A DNA stretch of 36,897 bases from Bacillota bacterium (lineage in GTDB: Bacteria; Bacillota; Sulfobacillia; JAJYWN01; JAJZPE01). Under the pieces are notes generated by a model. That model had not been told where the DNA came from. It was given only the letters and a program-made list of their open reading frames with translations, and made no database searches. The first letter of the stretch is position 1. Each line of letters starts with the position of its first letter. Positions 1 to 6,891 of the stretch are shown one piece after another. The translations under genes were made by a program, and so were the position numbers. Location of the stretch: the NCBI GenBank assembly GCA_036504675.1, contig DASXUT010000031.1:1-36897 (forward strand), given 5' to 3'.

Positions 1-125
1 GTTGACCATGGGCCGCAACGCTTCCCACGGGCTATCTCACTTCTTCAAACAAGTAAACCAAACCCTTCCAGCGGGCCTATCGTAACGGCCGGCTGCGGAT
101 CGCCTAATAGGCCACCAACATTAAC

Positions 126-180
126 TTGACAGCCTCGCGGACGGCGCCCTTTCCCGAGGCTCGTCCGTTTGTGGTATAAT
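126..180 (+). promoter_or_regulatory. Likely hflX promoter (extended -10)
   Basis: A perfect TATAAT lies at 175-180 and is preceded by TGG, giving an extended -10 element (TGnTATAAT). No good -35 sits at 17-18 bp; the nearest candidate, TTCCCG at 151-156, is weak, which fits an extended -10 promoter. A TTGACA at 126-131 is too far away to pair with it. Transcription would begin near 187, leaving a leader of about 23 nt before hflX. Positions 1-125 show no gene or other element I can support. Confidence 0.6.
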
Positions 181-209
181 GGTCCCAAAGCCATCGGGCT
201 TCGAAAAAG

Positions 210-1463
210 GTGGTGCCGGAAGCGATCGAAAGGGCAATCCTGGTGGCCCTCGACCAAGCCGGAAAGGATCACTGGCCGATTGAGGAGTCCCTGGATGAAC
301 TGGGCCTACTGGCCGGTTCAGCGGGGGCTCTCGTGGTTTCCCGGCTGGTTCAGCGGCGCGAGCACCCGACTGCCGGCCATTACCTGGGCTCCGGTAAGGC
401 CGAGGAACTTCGCGAGGTCTGCGAGGAGGCGAACGTAGACCTTCTCATCTTTGACGACGAACTGACCCCGACCCAGCAGAGGAACCTCGAGGAGGCGGCC
501 AAGGTCCGGGTGGTCGACCGGACCCAGCTAATCCTGGACATCTTCGCCCGCCGGGCGAGGACGAAAGAGGGCCAACTCCAGGTGGAACTGGCCCAGCTGC
601 AGTACCTGCTGCCCAGGCTGGCCGGACGGGGGACGGAGATGACCCGCCTTGGTGGTGGCATCGGAACGAGGGGACCCGGCGAAACCAAACTCGAGGTCGA
701 TCGGCGTCGGGTCCGGCGGAGAATCACCGAGTTGGATCGGGAGATCGAGGGGATCAGCGCCCACCGCCGCCTCCACCGGGAGAACCGGCATAAGGTTCCC
801 TATCCGCTGGTTTCCCTGGTCGGATACACCAACGCCGGGAAGTCGACCCTCTTCAATGTCCTGACCTCAGCGGGGGTCCTGGCCGAGGATCGCCTCTTCG
901 CCACCCTGGACCCGACCACCAGACGCGTTCACCTGGCTGGATACGGCGAGGCCTTGATCTCTGACACGGTCGGTTTTATCCGCAAGCTGCCTCACCACTT
1001 GGTCAAGGCTTTCCGGGCCACCCTCGAGGAGGTGGTCGAGGCGGATCTCCTGGTTCAAGTGGTCGACGCCAGCCATCCGCAGGCTCGCCAGCAGATGGAC
1101 GTCGTTCGAGGTGTTCTCGAGGAGCTGGGAGCGGGCTCCAAGCCGCTGATCACCGCGCTGAACAAGGCCGACCTCTGCCCGCCCGTCGAACTGGATCTCC
1201 TCAACCGGGAGGTTGAGGGCGGCGTGGTCACCTCGGCCAGGACTGGAACGGGCCTGGACCGGCTCACGTCGGCCATGGCGACGGCCTTCCGGCCGCGGCT
1301 TGAACACGTCAGCCTGGTCGTCCCCTATGACCAGCAGGGGCTGGTCTCTCTGCTCCACGAGAAGGGGACGGTGACCAGGGTCGAGTATGGTCAGACCGGA
1401 ATCACCGTCGAGGCCGATATCGAGGCCATTTGGGCTAGACGTCTTCGGGAGGAGTTGGCTTAA
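210..1463 (+). CDS. hflX: GTPase HflX (ribosome-splitting GTPase)
   Basis: HflX is a TRAFAC-class GTPase that binds 50S or 70S ribosomes and rescues stalled or heat-damaged ones in the cytoplasm. The 417-residue product has the HflX N-terminal domain (residues 1-190, with HYLGSGKAEEL near 57-67 and a glycine-rich RLGGGIGTRGPGETK linker near 146-160). The GTPase domain follows: P-loop GYTNAGKS (205-212), DTVGF (252-256), NKAD (318-321) and a SARTG-like G5 motif. Length is normal for the family. The start is a GTG, and tandem GTG codons at 210 and 213 are both possible; an AAAAAGG tract lies directly upstream. It is the first gene of a co-directional set with the PLP enzyme (3-bp gap) and probably glnA, an order common in Firmicutes. 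Confidence 0.95.
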   Translation: MVPEAIERAILVALDQAGKDHWPIEESLDELGLLAGSAGALVVSRLVQRREHPTAGHYLGSGKAEELREVCEEANVDLLIFDDELTPTQQRNLEEAAKVRVVDRTQLILDIFARRARTKEGQLQVELAQLQYLLPRLAGRGTEMTRLGGGIGTRGPGETKLEVDRRRVRRRITELDREIEGISAHRRLHRENRHKVPYPLVSLVGYTNAGKSTLFNVLTSAGVLAEDRLFATLDPTTRRVHLAGYGEALISDTVGFIRKLPHHLVKAFRATLEEVVEADLLVQVVDASHPQARQQMDVVRGVLEELGAGSKPLITALNKADLCPPVELDLLNREVEGGVVTSARTGTGLDRLTSAMATAFRPRLEHVSLVVPYDQQGLVSLLHEKGTVTRVEYGQTGITVEADIEAIWARRLREELA

Positions 1464-1466
1464 CGC

Positions 1467-2780
1467 TTGCCGTCCGGTTCAGCCCACGCTTTTCAGGTTC
1501 TGGTTGAGCACTATGGGGTCAGTGAGCCCCTGGCCCAGAGGGTCGGCGAGGTCTATCGCCGGACGAGCCGTCCAACCGCCGGCTTGGATTCGGTGGCCGC
1601 CACCAACCAGGCTCGGGTACTGGCCGCCTTCCACCGCCTGCGGATCCACGAAAGCGACCTGCGGGACTCCACCGGGTACGGGTACGGCGACCGCGGGCGG
1701 GCGCTGGTGGATGCCCTCTACGCCGAGGCTTTCCAGGCCGAGAAGGCCCTGGTCCGCCAGCAGATCGTCTCCGGGACGCACGCCATCGCCCTGGGCCTCT
1801 TCGGCTGCCTCCGTCCGGGCGACGGACTCATGTCAGCCACTGGGACCCCCTACGACACCCTCCTCCCGGTGATCTCCGGCGCCCCGGGCTCCCTGGCCGA
1901 GTTCGGGGTGGCCTACCGCGAGGTCCCCCTTCGGCGAGGGAGGCCCGATCAAGCGGCCATCATCCGCGCCCTCCGTCCATCCACCAAGGTGGTCCTGATC
2001 CAGCGGTCGAGGGGTTACGCCTGGCGGGAATCGCTTTCGGTGGCCGAAATCGGACGCCTCGTCGAGGTGATCAAGGCCCACCAGGCGCGGACCATCTGCC
2101 TGGTCGACAACTGCTACGGCGAGTTCGCCGAGGACCGGGAGCCGACCGCGGTCGGCGCCGACCTCCTGGCCGGGTCATTGATCAAGAACCCGGGCGGCGG
2201 TCTGGTCACGACGGGCGGGTATCTGGCCGGCAGAGCGGATCTGGTCGACCTGGCGGCCGCCCGGCTGACCGCCCCCGGCATTGGGGCCAAGGTGGGATCG
2301 ACCACCGGCTTCTGCCGCTTGGCCGCCCAGGGGCTCTTCCTGGCCCCGGGGGTCGTGGCCCGCAGCCTGGTCGGGATGCGTCTGGCCGCCGCCTTCTTCA
2401 AGGACCTGGGCTTCGCCGTCGACCCGACCCCAGATGGCCCGAGGACCGACATCATCCAGGCCATCAAGCTCGGCTCGGAGGCCGGGCTGGTGGCTTTCTG
2501 TCGCGGCCTTCAGAAGGCCTCGCCGGTCGACGCCGATGTCCTCCCTGAGCCGGCGGAGACCCCCGGCTACGGCGATCGGGTGGTGATGGCCGGCGGCACC
2601 TTCGTCCAGGGATCCTCCATCGAGCTCTCGGCCGACGGCCCACTCCGTCCCCCCTTCGCGGTCTACCTTCAAGGCGGGCTCGACCCGGAGCACGTCGCCA
2701 TGGCCTGCGCCGTCGCGGCTCAGGAGCTCCTGGCGGCGGGCGTCCTCGGGGGGAAGAAGATCCGCCGGAAGAGGATTTGA
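1467..2780 (+). CDS. PLP-dependent methionine gamma-lyase family protein (YnbB/aluminium-resistance type)
   Basis: This 437-residue protein belongs to the Cys/Met-metabolism PLP-enzyme superfamily, in the branch often labelled aluminium resistance protein or methionine gamma-lyase family (B. subtilis YnbB). Visible features are the cofactor-stacking region VSGTHAIALGLF (about 101-112), the Asp that contacts the PLP ring in LVDNCYGEF (D214) and the Schiff-base lysine in GSLIKNPGGG (K240). The start is TTG at 1467, with GGGAGGAG at 1447-1454 inside the hflX end. It lies 3 bp after hflX and is probably co-transcribed. The substrate is not established for this branch; a carbon-sulfur lyase activity is inferred from the fold only. 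Confidence 0.9.
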   Translation: MPSGSAHAFQVLVEHYGVSEPLAQRVGEVYRRTSRPTAGLDSVAATNQARVLAAFHRLRIHESDLRDSTGYGYGDRGRALVDALYAEAFQAEKALVRQQIVSGTHAIALGLFGCLRPGDGLMSATGTPYDTLLPVISGAPGSLAEFGVAYREVPLRRGRPDQAAIIRALRPSTKVVLIQRSRGYAWRESLSVAEIGRLVEVIKAHQARTICLVDNCYGEFAEDREPTAVGADLLAGSLIKNPGGGLVTTGGYLAGRADLVDLAAARLTAPGIGAKVGSTTGFCRLAAQGLFLAPGVVARSLVGMRLAAAFFKDLGFAVDPTPDGPRTDIIQAIKLGSEAGLVAFCRGLQKASPVDADVLPEPAETPGYGDRVVMAGGTFVQGSSIELSADGPLRPPFAVYLQGGLDPEHVAMACAVAAQELLAAGVLGGKKIRRKRI

Positions 2781-2858
2781 GGTCCCGCGGGTAGAAGGTA
2801 CGTCGTCAGTTTTCCGGGTTCTTCCGCGACTCGTACCGGTGCCGCCAATCACGCGAAA

Positions 2859-2877
2859 AGCCGCCCACGCGGCGGCT
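2859..2877 (+). promoter_or_regulatory. Hairpin in the glnA leader
   Basis: A perfect 7-bp inverted repeat, AGCCGCC - CACGC - GGCGGCT, ends 19 nt before the glnA start codon. No T-run follows, so it is not a standard terminator. It could be an mRNA leader structure or a processing site. I saw no GlnR-type operator (TGTNA-N7-TNACA) and no convincing -35/-10 pair in the 116-bp gap before glnA. Confidence 0.4.
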
Positions 2878-2896
2878 CAACTGAGGGGGAGTCAAT

Positions 2897-4231
2897 GTGC
2901 CTCGCTTGACCGAGGAGGATATCTTGAAGAAGGTCAAGGAGCTGGACGTCAAGTTCATCCGGCTCCAGTTCGTGGACATCCTTGGGATCCTCAAGAACGT
3001 GGCCATCCCGGCTGACCAGCTACCGAAGGCCCTCGAGGGCGAGGTGATGTTCGATGGGTCGTCAGTCGAGGGCTTCGTCCGCATCGAGGAGTCCGACATG
3101 TACCTGAAGCCCGACCCGAATACTTTCGCCGTCTTCCCCTGGAAGTCGAGAGAGCAGGGGACCACGGCCCGGCTGATTTGCAACGTCTACAACGCCGACG
3201 GCAGCCCCTTCGACGGATGTCCGCGGAACACCCTTCAGCGGGTCCTGACTGAGGCGAAAGACCTGGGCTACTCGATGTTCGCCGGCCCGGAGGCGGAGTT
3301 CTTCCTCTTCCATCGGGACGGTGAGGGCCGGCCGACCACCAGGACCCATGACCAAGGCGGCTATTTCGACCTCGGTCCCATCGACCTGGCCGAAGAGGCC
3401 AGGTCGGACATGGTCCTGGCCCTCGAGGAGATGGGCTTTGAGATCGAGCGGTCGCAGCACGAGGCGGCCCCGGCCCAGCACGAGATCGATTTCCGGTACG
3501 CCGACGCCCTGACCACGGCCGACTACGTGGCCACCTTCCGCTTGGTCGTCCGGACCATCGCCCAGCACCACGGCTTGCATGCGACCTTCATGCCTAAACC
3601 CTTGCACGGAGTGAACGGTTCGGGCATGCACACCCACATGTCCCTCTTCAAGAACGGGAAGAACGCCTTCTTCGAGCCCAAGGCCCCCTACCAGTTGAGC
3701 AAGGTGGCCATGTACTTCCTGGGAGGTCTGATGGCTCACGCCAAGGGCTTCACGGCCATCACCAACCCCCTGGTCAACTCGTATAAGCGGTTAGTGCCCG
3801 GTTACGAGGCCCCGGTCTACATCGCTTGGTCTGAGCAGAACCGTAGCCCGCTGATCCGGGTGCCGGCCCGCCGCGGCGTCGGGACCAGGCTCGAACTTCG
3901 GAGCCCCGACCCGTCTTGTAACCCGTACCTGGCCCTGACGGTCATGCTCAAGGCCGGGCTTGACGGGATCAAGAAGAAGATCGAACCGCCGGAGCCGGTG
4001 CCGCGGAACATCTACCACATGACCCCCGAAGAGCGGGCCCAGTTCGGCATCGACAGTCTTCCCGGGAGCCTCGAGGAAGCCCTCCGGGAGCTGAGCCGGG
4101 ACGAGATCATCCGCGAGGCCCTCGGCGAGCACATCTTCACCCATTTCATCGAAGCCAAACAGATCGAGTGGGATATCTACCGGACCCAGATCCACCAGTG
4201 GGAGGTCGACCAGTACCTGGCGGTGTTCTGA
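2897..4231 (+). CDS. glnA: Glutamine synthetase, type I
   Basis: The enzyme makes glutamine from glutamate, ammonia and ATP in the cytoplasm as a dodecamer. The 444-residue length equals that of the short GSI-alpha enzymes of Gram-positive bacteria. Motifs seen include the N-terminal loop [10 protein letters not shown] (51-60), the metal-binding segment around GPEAEFFLF, the ammonia/glutamate-site segment [13 protein letters not shown], the ATP-binding NRSPLIRVP and the [14 protein letters not shown] signature. The start is GTG at 2897 with GAGGGGGA at 2883-2890, spacing 6. The gene follows hflX and the PLP enzyme and ends before a strong hairpin. GSI-alpha enzymes are generally controlled by feedback and GlnR rather than adenylylation; no GlnR box was recognised here. 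Confidence 0.97.
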   Translation: MPRLTEEDILKKVKELDVKFIRLQFVDILGILKNVAIPADQLPKALEGEVMFDGSSVEGFVRIEESDMYLKPDPNTFAVFPWKSREQGTTARLICNVYNADGSPFDGCPRNTLQRVLTEAKDLGYSMFAGPEAEFFLFHRDGEGRPTTRTHDQGGYFDLGPIDLAEEARSDMVLALEEMGFEIERSQHEAAPAQHEIDFRYADALTTADYVATFRLVVRTIAQHHGLHATFMPKPLHGVNGSGMHTHMSLFKNGKNAFFEPKAPYQLSKVAMYFLGGLMAHAKGFTAITNPLVNSYKRLVPGYEAPVYIAWSEQNRSPLIRVPARRGVGTRLELRSPDPSCNPYLALTVMLKAGLDGIKKKIEPPEPVPRNIYHMTPEERAQFGIDSLPGSLEEALRELSRDEIIREALGEHIFTHFIEAKQIEWDIYRTQIHQWEVDQYLAVF

Positions 4232-4319
4232 AAAGCGTAAGCCTTGATAGGCTTCGATAAGATCGGCCGCCCAAGTCCCGGTCAGAAAACGGAAAACGCT
4301 TGACGGTAAGGGACTGAAA

Positions 4320-4347
4320 AAGCAGGCCACCTGAAGGTGGCCTGCTT
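4320..4347. terminator. Bidirectional terminator between glnA and lexA
   Basis: A perfect 12-bp stem, AAGCAGGCCACC / GGTGGCCTGCTT, encloses a TGAA loop. Read on the minus strand it ends in CTTTTT, a good intrinsic terminator for lexA; read on the plus strand it is followed by ACTTTAT, adequate for glnA. It sits between the two convergent genes. The rest of the 4232-4443 gap shows nothing else I can assign. Confidence 0.9.
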
Positions 4348-4443
4348 ACTTTATGGCCGGGCTACAAAACACTCGGCAGGAGATGGTGGCAAGGGTTGGA
4401 GGGAACCGCGCCCCGCCGGGCAGGGACAGATGGCAACCGCCGG

Positions 4444-5055
4444 TCAGCGGATGTGCCTGAAGAGCCCGATGACCTTGCCGAGGATCGTCACCTCACTGAC
4501 GATGAAGGGGGCCAGGGCGGAATTCTCCGGTTGGAGCCGGAAGTGGCCGTTCTCCTTGAAGAATCGCTTGACCGTGGCTTCTTCGTCAATCATCGCTACC
4601 ACGACATCACCGTTCTGGGCGGTGGACTGGCGGCGGACGATGACGTAGTCGCCATCCAGGATGCCGGCCTCGATCATGCTATCCCCCCGAACCGTGAGCA
4701 TGAAGACGTTCTCGTCCCGAATCAGGTCGAAGGGGAGGGGATAGGTTTCCTCGATGTTCTCGACGGCCAGGATGGGCTCGCCGGCGGTCACCCGGCCGAC
4801 CATGGGGACCTGGACCAGACGGCGACTTCGCATCTCCCGCTCATCGACGACCTCGAGGGCCCGGGGTTTGGTCGCATCCCGGTGGATCAGGCCTTTCTCT
4901 TCCAGCCGGTCGAGGTGGCCGTGGACGGTAGAACTCGAGCTCAGACCGACGGCCTCGCCGATCTCCCGGACCGAGGGCGGATATCCTCGCTCCCAGACGA
5001 CCTTGCGGATGTAGTCGAGGATCTCTTGCTGTCGTCGGGTGATCGCATCGGGCAC
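4444..5055 (-). CDS. lexA: SOS repressor LexA
   Basis: LexA represses DNA-damage-inducible genes and is inactivated by RecA-stimulated self-cleavage. The 203-residue form has an N-terminal winged helix (about 1-65, with [21 protein letters not shown] as the recognition region) and a C-terminal S24 peptidase domain. The cleavage site is VTAGEP (A91-G92), the nucleophile is S126 in GDSM and the general base is K163 in ATVKRFF. The GTG at 5053-5055 is preferred as start because GGAGG (plus coordinates 5064-5068) lies 8 nt before it; a GTG at 5064, three codons upstream, abuts that Shine-Dalgarno sequence. The gene is divergent from a YneA-like gene and its own promoter overlaps a LexA-box-like site, so autorepression is likely. 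Confidence 0.97.
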   Translation of the reverse strand: MPDAITRRQQEILDYIRKVVWERGYPPSVREIGEAVGLSSSSTVHGHLDRLEEKGLIHRDATKPRALEVVDEREMRSRRLVQVPMVGRVTAGEPILAVENIEETYPLPFDLIRDENVFMLTVRGDSMIEAGILDGDYVIVRRQSTAQNGDVVVAMIDEEATVKRFFKENGHFRLQPENSALAPFIVSEVTILGKVIGLFRHIR

Positions 5056-5156
5056 AGGTGCCACCTCCGCGGAACGCCGTTTGAAGACTTGTGCGAGGGG
5101 AGTTACGAACTGGCAGAAGGGCAGTCGGTGACTCCGCCGGCCTCCCGCCTGGAAGC

Positions 5157-5185
5157 ATTATACCATGCGAAGTCGGCCTTGGCAA
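5157..5185 (-). promoter_or_regulatory. lexA promoter
   Basis: On the minus strand a TTGCCA -35 (plus coordinates 5180-5185) and a perfect TATAAT -10 (5157-5162) are separated by 17 bp. The predicted start point is near 5150, giving a leader of about 95 nt. The LexA-box-like site at 5183-5196 overlaps the -35 element, which suggests autorepression. Confidence 0.75.
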
Positions 5186-5196
5186 ACATCTGTTCG
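5183..5196. promoter_or_regulatory. LexA box-like operator, lexA side
   Basis: CAAACATCTGTTCG matches 12 of 14 positions of the Gram-positive LexA box CGAACRNRYGTTYG. It overlaps the -35 of the lexA promoter. Two mismatches make it a likely weaker site than the one at 5257-5270. Confidence 0.6.
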
Positions 5197-5214
5197 CTTC
5201 TTGGCCGACAGCCC

Positions 5215-5244
5215 TTGACACGGAACGTCTGTTCGGGGTATGCT
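5215..5244 (+). promoter_or_regulatory. Promoter of the YneA-like gene with embedded LexA site
   Basis: A perfect TTGACA -35 (5215-5220) and a TATGCT -10 (5239-5244) are separated by 18 bp. The spacer holds a LexA-box-like sequence, GGAACGTCTGTTCG at 5222-5235, 12 of 14 to consensus. The predicted start point is near 5251, so the perfect LexA box at 5257-5270 lies just downstream of it. Bound repressor at either site would block this promoter. Confidence 0.75.
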
Positions 5245-5256
5245 GTGGTCGGTGCC

Positions 5257-5270
5257 CGAACGTGTGTTTG
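5257..5270. promoter_or_regulatory. LexA box, perfect consensus match
   Basis: CGAACGTGTGTTTG fits every position of CGAACRNRYGTTYG. It lies just downstream of the expected start point of the YneA-like gene and about 36 bp upstream of its start codon. With the sites at 5183-5196 and 5222-5235 it makes a three-operator SOS region. Confidence 0.85.
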
Positions 5271-5305
5271 CGGACGCCGTTCGGTCCGCGGGAGGGGGGA
5301 CCAGT

Positions 5306-5830
5306 TTGAGTCTTGAAGGCGTGCTTGCCAGTAGGCGTTATGGAGGCTACGTGGGACCGCGGGCGAAGTACCGGCGGCGGGGAACCGACGATTTGGTCGG
5401 GCGGTCGGCCAAGATGGCCGTTGAACCGGCTGCCGGCGGGAGTTCAAGCCGCTGGAAGCTGACTCATCCCGAAAGGCTTTCCGGCCTGGCGGTGATGATA
5501 GCCGCCGTGATCCTGGCCTCCAGCGTTCTTCCAGCGCTGGCCACCAGGGTCGCGGTATGGTGGCCCACGGCCGCGGCAACGCTCGAGGGACAATCGGCGG
5601 ACCCCGGCCGGATAGGCATTCTTGAGACGGTCATCGCCAAGCCGGGCGACACGCTCTGGACCTTGGCTCTCAAGTATTACCCTGGCAAGGACCCGCGCCT
5701 AGGCGTGGCCCGCCTTCGGGCGGACAATAAGCTGGAGAACGGCGGCATCTGCGTAGGCCAAACCCTCTTAGTCGAGGTCGCTGCGCCGCCAGGCCTCGAC
5801 GTCACTGTCGCGACCAAGACCAGCAAATAG
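5306..5830 (+). CDS. LysM-domain membrane protein, probable SOS cell-division inhibitor (YneA-like)
   Basis: The 174-residue product has a basic, disordered-looking N-terminus (1-57), one transmembrane segment (about 58-79, SGLAVMIAAVILASSVLPAL) and a C-terminal LysM domain (about 107-157, with KPGDTLWTLALKYY and the closing GQTLLVEV). In B. subtilis, yneA sits divergent from lexA, is repressed by LexA and encodes a short TM-LysM protein that delays septation after DNA damage. Position, operators and architecture all match here, so the same role is inferred. The start is TTG at 5306 with GGAGGGGGGA at 5291-5300, spacing 5; an in-frame ATG at 5240 lies inside the -10 element and is unlikely. 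The cytoplasmic N-terminal extension is longer than in B. subtilis YneA. Confidence 0.82.
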   Translation: MSLEGVLASRRYGGYVGPRAKYRRRGTDDLVGRSAKMAVEPAAGGSSSRWKLTHPERLSGLAVMIAAVILASSVLPALATRVAVWWPTAAATLEGQSADPGRIGILETVIAKPGDTLWTLALKYYPGKDPRLGVARLRADNKLENGGICVGQTLLVEVAAPPGLDVTVATKTSK

Positions 5831-5870
5831 GGAGCAGCTACGTGACAGTTGCCACCAGGCCTTGACAAGT

Positions 5871-5899
5871 GCATTAGGCTGCCACCGGCGGGCACAATA
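5871..5899 (+). promoter_or_regulatory. Possible sporulation (sigma-F-like) promoter
   Basis: GCATT at 5871-5875 and GGGCACAATA at 5890-5899 resemble the sigma-F -35 (GYATA) and -10 (GGNNANNNTR) elements, but the spacer is 14 bp and the -35 has one mismatch. A TTGACA at 5862-5867 has no partner -10. This is weak evidence, given because the downstream gene has no other promoter. Confidence 0.25.
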
Positions 5900-5940
5900 A
5901 GCGCGCTCGAACTTTCCTTTCTGGAAGGAGAGGGTTAGCC

Positions 5941-6180
5941 GTGTCCCGCCAGACGACGCCAGTGCCAAGACGGAAGGCTTTCCCCGACATCACCGACGAC
6001 TTTGCCCTTGACGAGCTGCTCTACGAGCAGGCGGATGTCGACCGACCTTATCCGGAGGGCCCGGTGCCGGGCGAGGGGGAGGACCCGGACGGTTGGCCGA
6101 GGTCCCGTGAAGACTATCGACTCCAGGCCGAGGACCCTTACGACTACCCAGATTCGTGGATCTCCGGTCTTGGGATGTAA
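5941..6180 (+). CDS. Small acidic protein, function unknown
   Basis: This 79-residue protein is not recognised. It is strongly acidic (about 19 Asp/Glu) and rich in Pro and Tyr, especially in its second half (EDPYDYPDSW near the C-terminus). It has no membrane segment, signal peptide or cysteine. The GTG start has AAGGAG at 5925-5930 with further purines, spacing about 10. It ends 16 bp before a perfect intrinsic terminator, so it looks like a real monocistronic gene. The composition suggests an unfolded or interaction peptide; a sporulation role is only hinted at by a weak promoter match upstream. Confidence 0.6.
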   Translation: MSRQTTPVPRRKAFPDITDDFALDELLYEQADVDRPYPEGPVPGEGEDPDGWPRSREDYRLQAEDPYDYPDSWISGLGM

Positions 6181-6195
6181 CAGACAAAAGATTAC

Positions 6196-6225
6196 GCCCC
6201 CCGACAATCACCGGGGGGCTTTTTT
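6196..6225 (+). terminator. Intrinsic terminator after the small acidic protein
   Basis: A perfect 8-bp stem, GCCCCCCG / CGGGGGGC, with an 8-nt loop is followed at once by six T residues (6220-6225). It separates the acidic-protein gene from the YqhV-like gene. Confidence 0.93.
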
Positions 6226-6273
6226 CGGCCCTCGGTCATCTTGAACAGCAAAGGCCATATAGTTGATAGCGCT

Positions 6274-6531
6274 ATGGACCGACACGTCTTGGCCATGACA
6301 ATCATCCGGCTCATCTCGGGTAGCATCGAAATTACCGCGGCCATCCTCATGTTCCGGCTGGGGAGCCTGGCCACGGCTTTCCGGATCAACGCCCTCCTGG
6401 GGTTGACCGGGCCGATCGTCTTCCTTTCGGCCAGCGCAGTGGGCCTCCTCGGTTTGGCCGGCAAGCTCTCCCTCGGCCGTCTGGTGATGGTTCTGGCCGG
6501 TATCCTCCTCATCCTCCTGGGGGTTCGGTGA
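6274..6531 (+). CDS. YqhV-like (DUF2619) membrane protein
   Basis: The 85-residue product is almost wholly hydrophobic, with three predicted membrane segments. It carries the motif RLISGSIEITAAILM (about 12-26), which I associate with the YqhV/DUF2619 family of spore-forming Firmicutes; a molecular function is not known to me. ATG at 6274 is chosen because MDRHVLAMTIIRL matches the usual start of the family, though no clear Shine-Dalgarno sequence precedes it. An in-frame TTG at 6241 would add 11 residues but lies just past the upstream terminator. It appears to be transcribed alone. Confidence 0.8.
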   Translation: MDRHVLAMTIIRLISGSIEITAAILMFRLGSLATAFRINALLGLTGPIVFLSASAVGLLGLAGKLSLGRLVMVLAGILLILLGVR

Positions 6532-6730
6532 GTACAGTGAGGCCGGAGGCAGCCGAGATCAGAGCCGAGAGAGGGAGGAGGTGGGATACCAAGGATTGGG
6601 GGCCTCCGGTACGCGGTACACCATGGCGAGTAAACGCAGGTGTGACAAGGGCTAGTGACTAGTTCGCCACGCAGGAGCCCTGTGCTTGGCCGGCTCGGCG
6701 CGATGGGCTCAGGCCGCAGACAGACAGTCA

Positions 6731-6765
6731 AAGCAACCCCGCGTAAGTACACGTCGGGGTTGCTT
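6731..6765. repeat. Perfect 11-bp inverted repeat, possible weak terminator
   Basis: AAGCAACCCCG at 6731-6741 pairs with CGGGGTTGCTT at 6755-6765 across a 13-nt loop. The tail (CGCGTCTGG) lacks a T-run, so it is at best a weak terminator about 200 bp after the YqhV-like gene, or part of a structured RNA. Confidence 0.45.
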
Positions 6766-6877
6766 CGCGTCTGGCGGGGGGGTGCAGGACGGGCGTGCGG
6801 TGCCTCGGGTGGGGCGCCCCGGGTTCCCGGCAGTCCTGGCGGCAACCCGGAAGTCTTGGTCGCTCTTTGAACGTCCG

Positions 6878-6891
6878 ATAATACATATTAT
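6878..6891. repeat. AT-rich dyad in GC-rich surroundings
   Basis: ATAATA-CA-TATTAT is a 6-bp inverted repeat in an otherwise very GC-rich stretch. A TTGAAC lies at 6867-6872, but no properly spaced -10 follows. It could be a promoter or a protein-binding site; its function is unknown. Confidence 0.3.

Noticed and set aside
126-131. TTGACA as -35 of the hflX promoter
   Set aside because: It is 43 bp from the TATAAT, far beyond the 16-19 bp that a sigma-A promoter allows.
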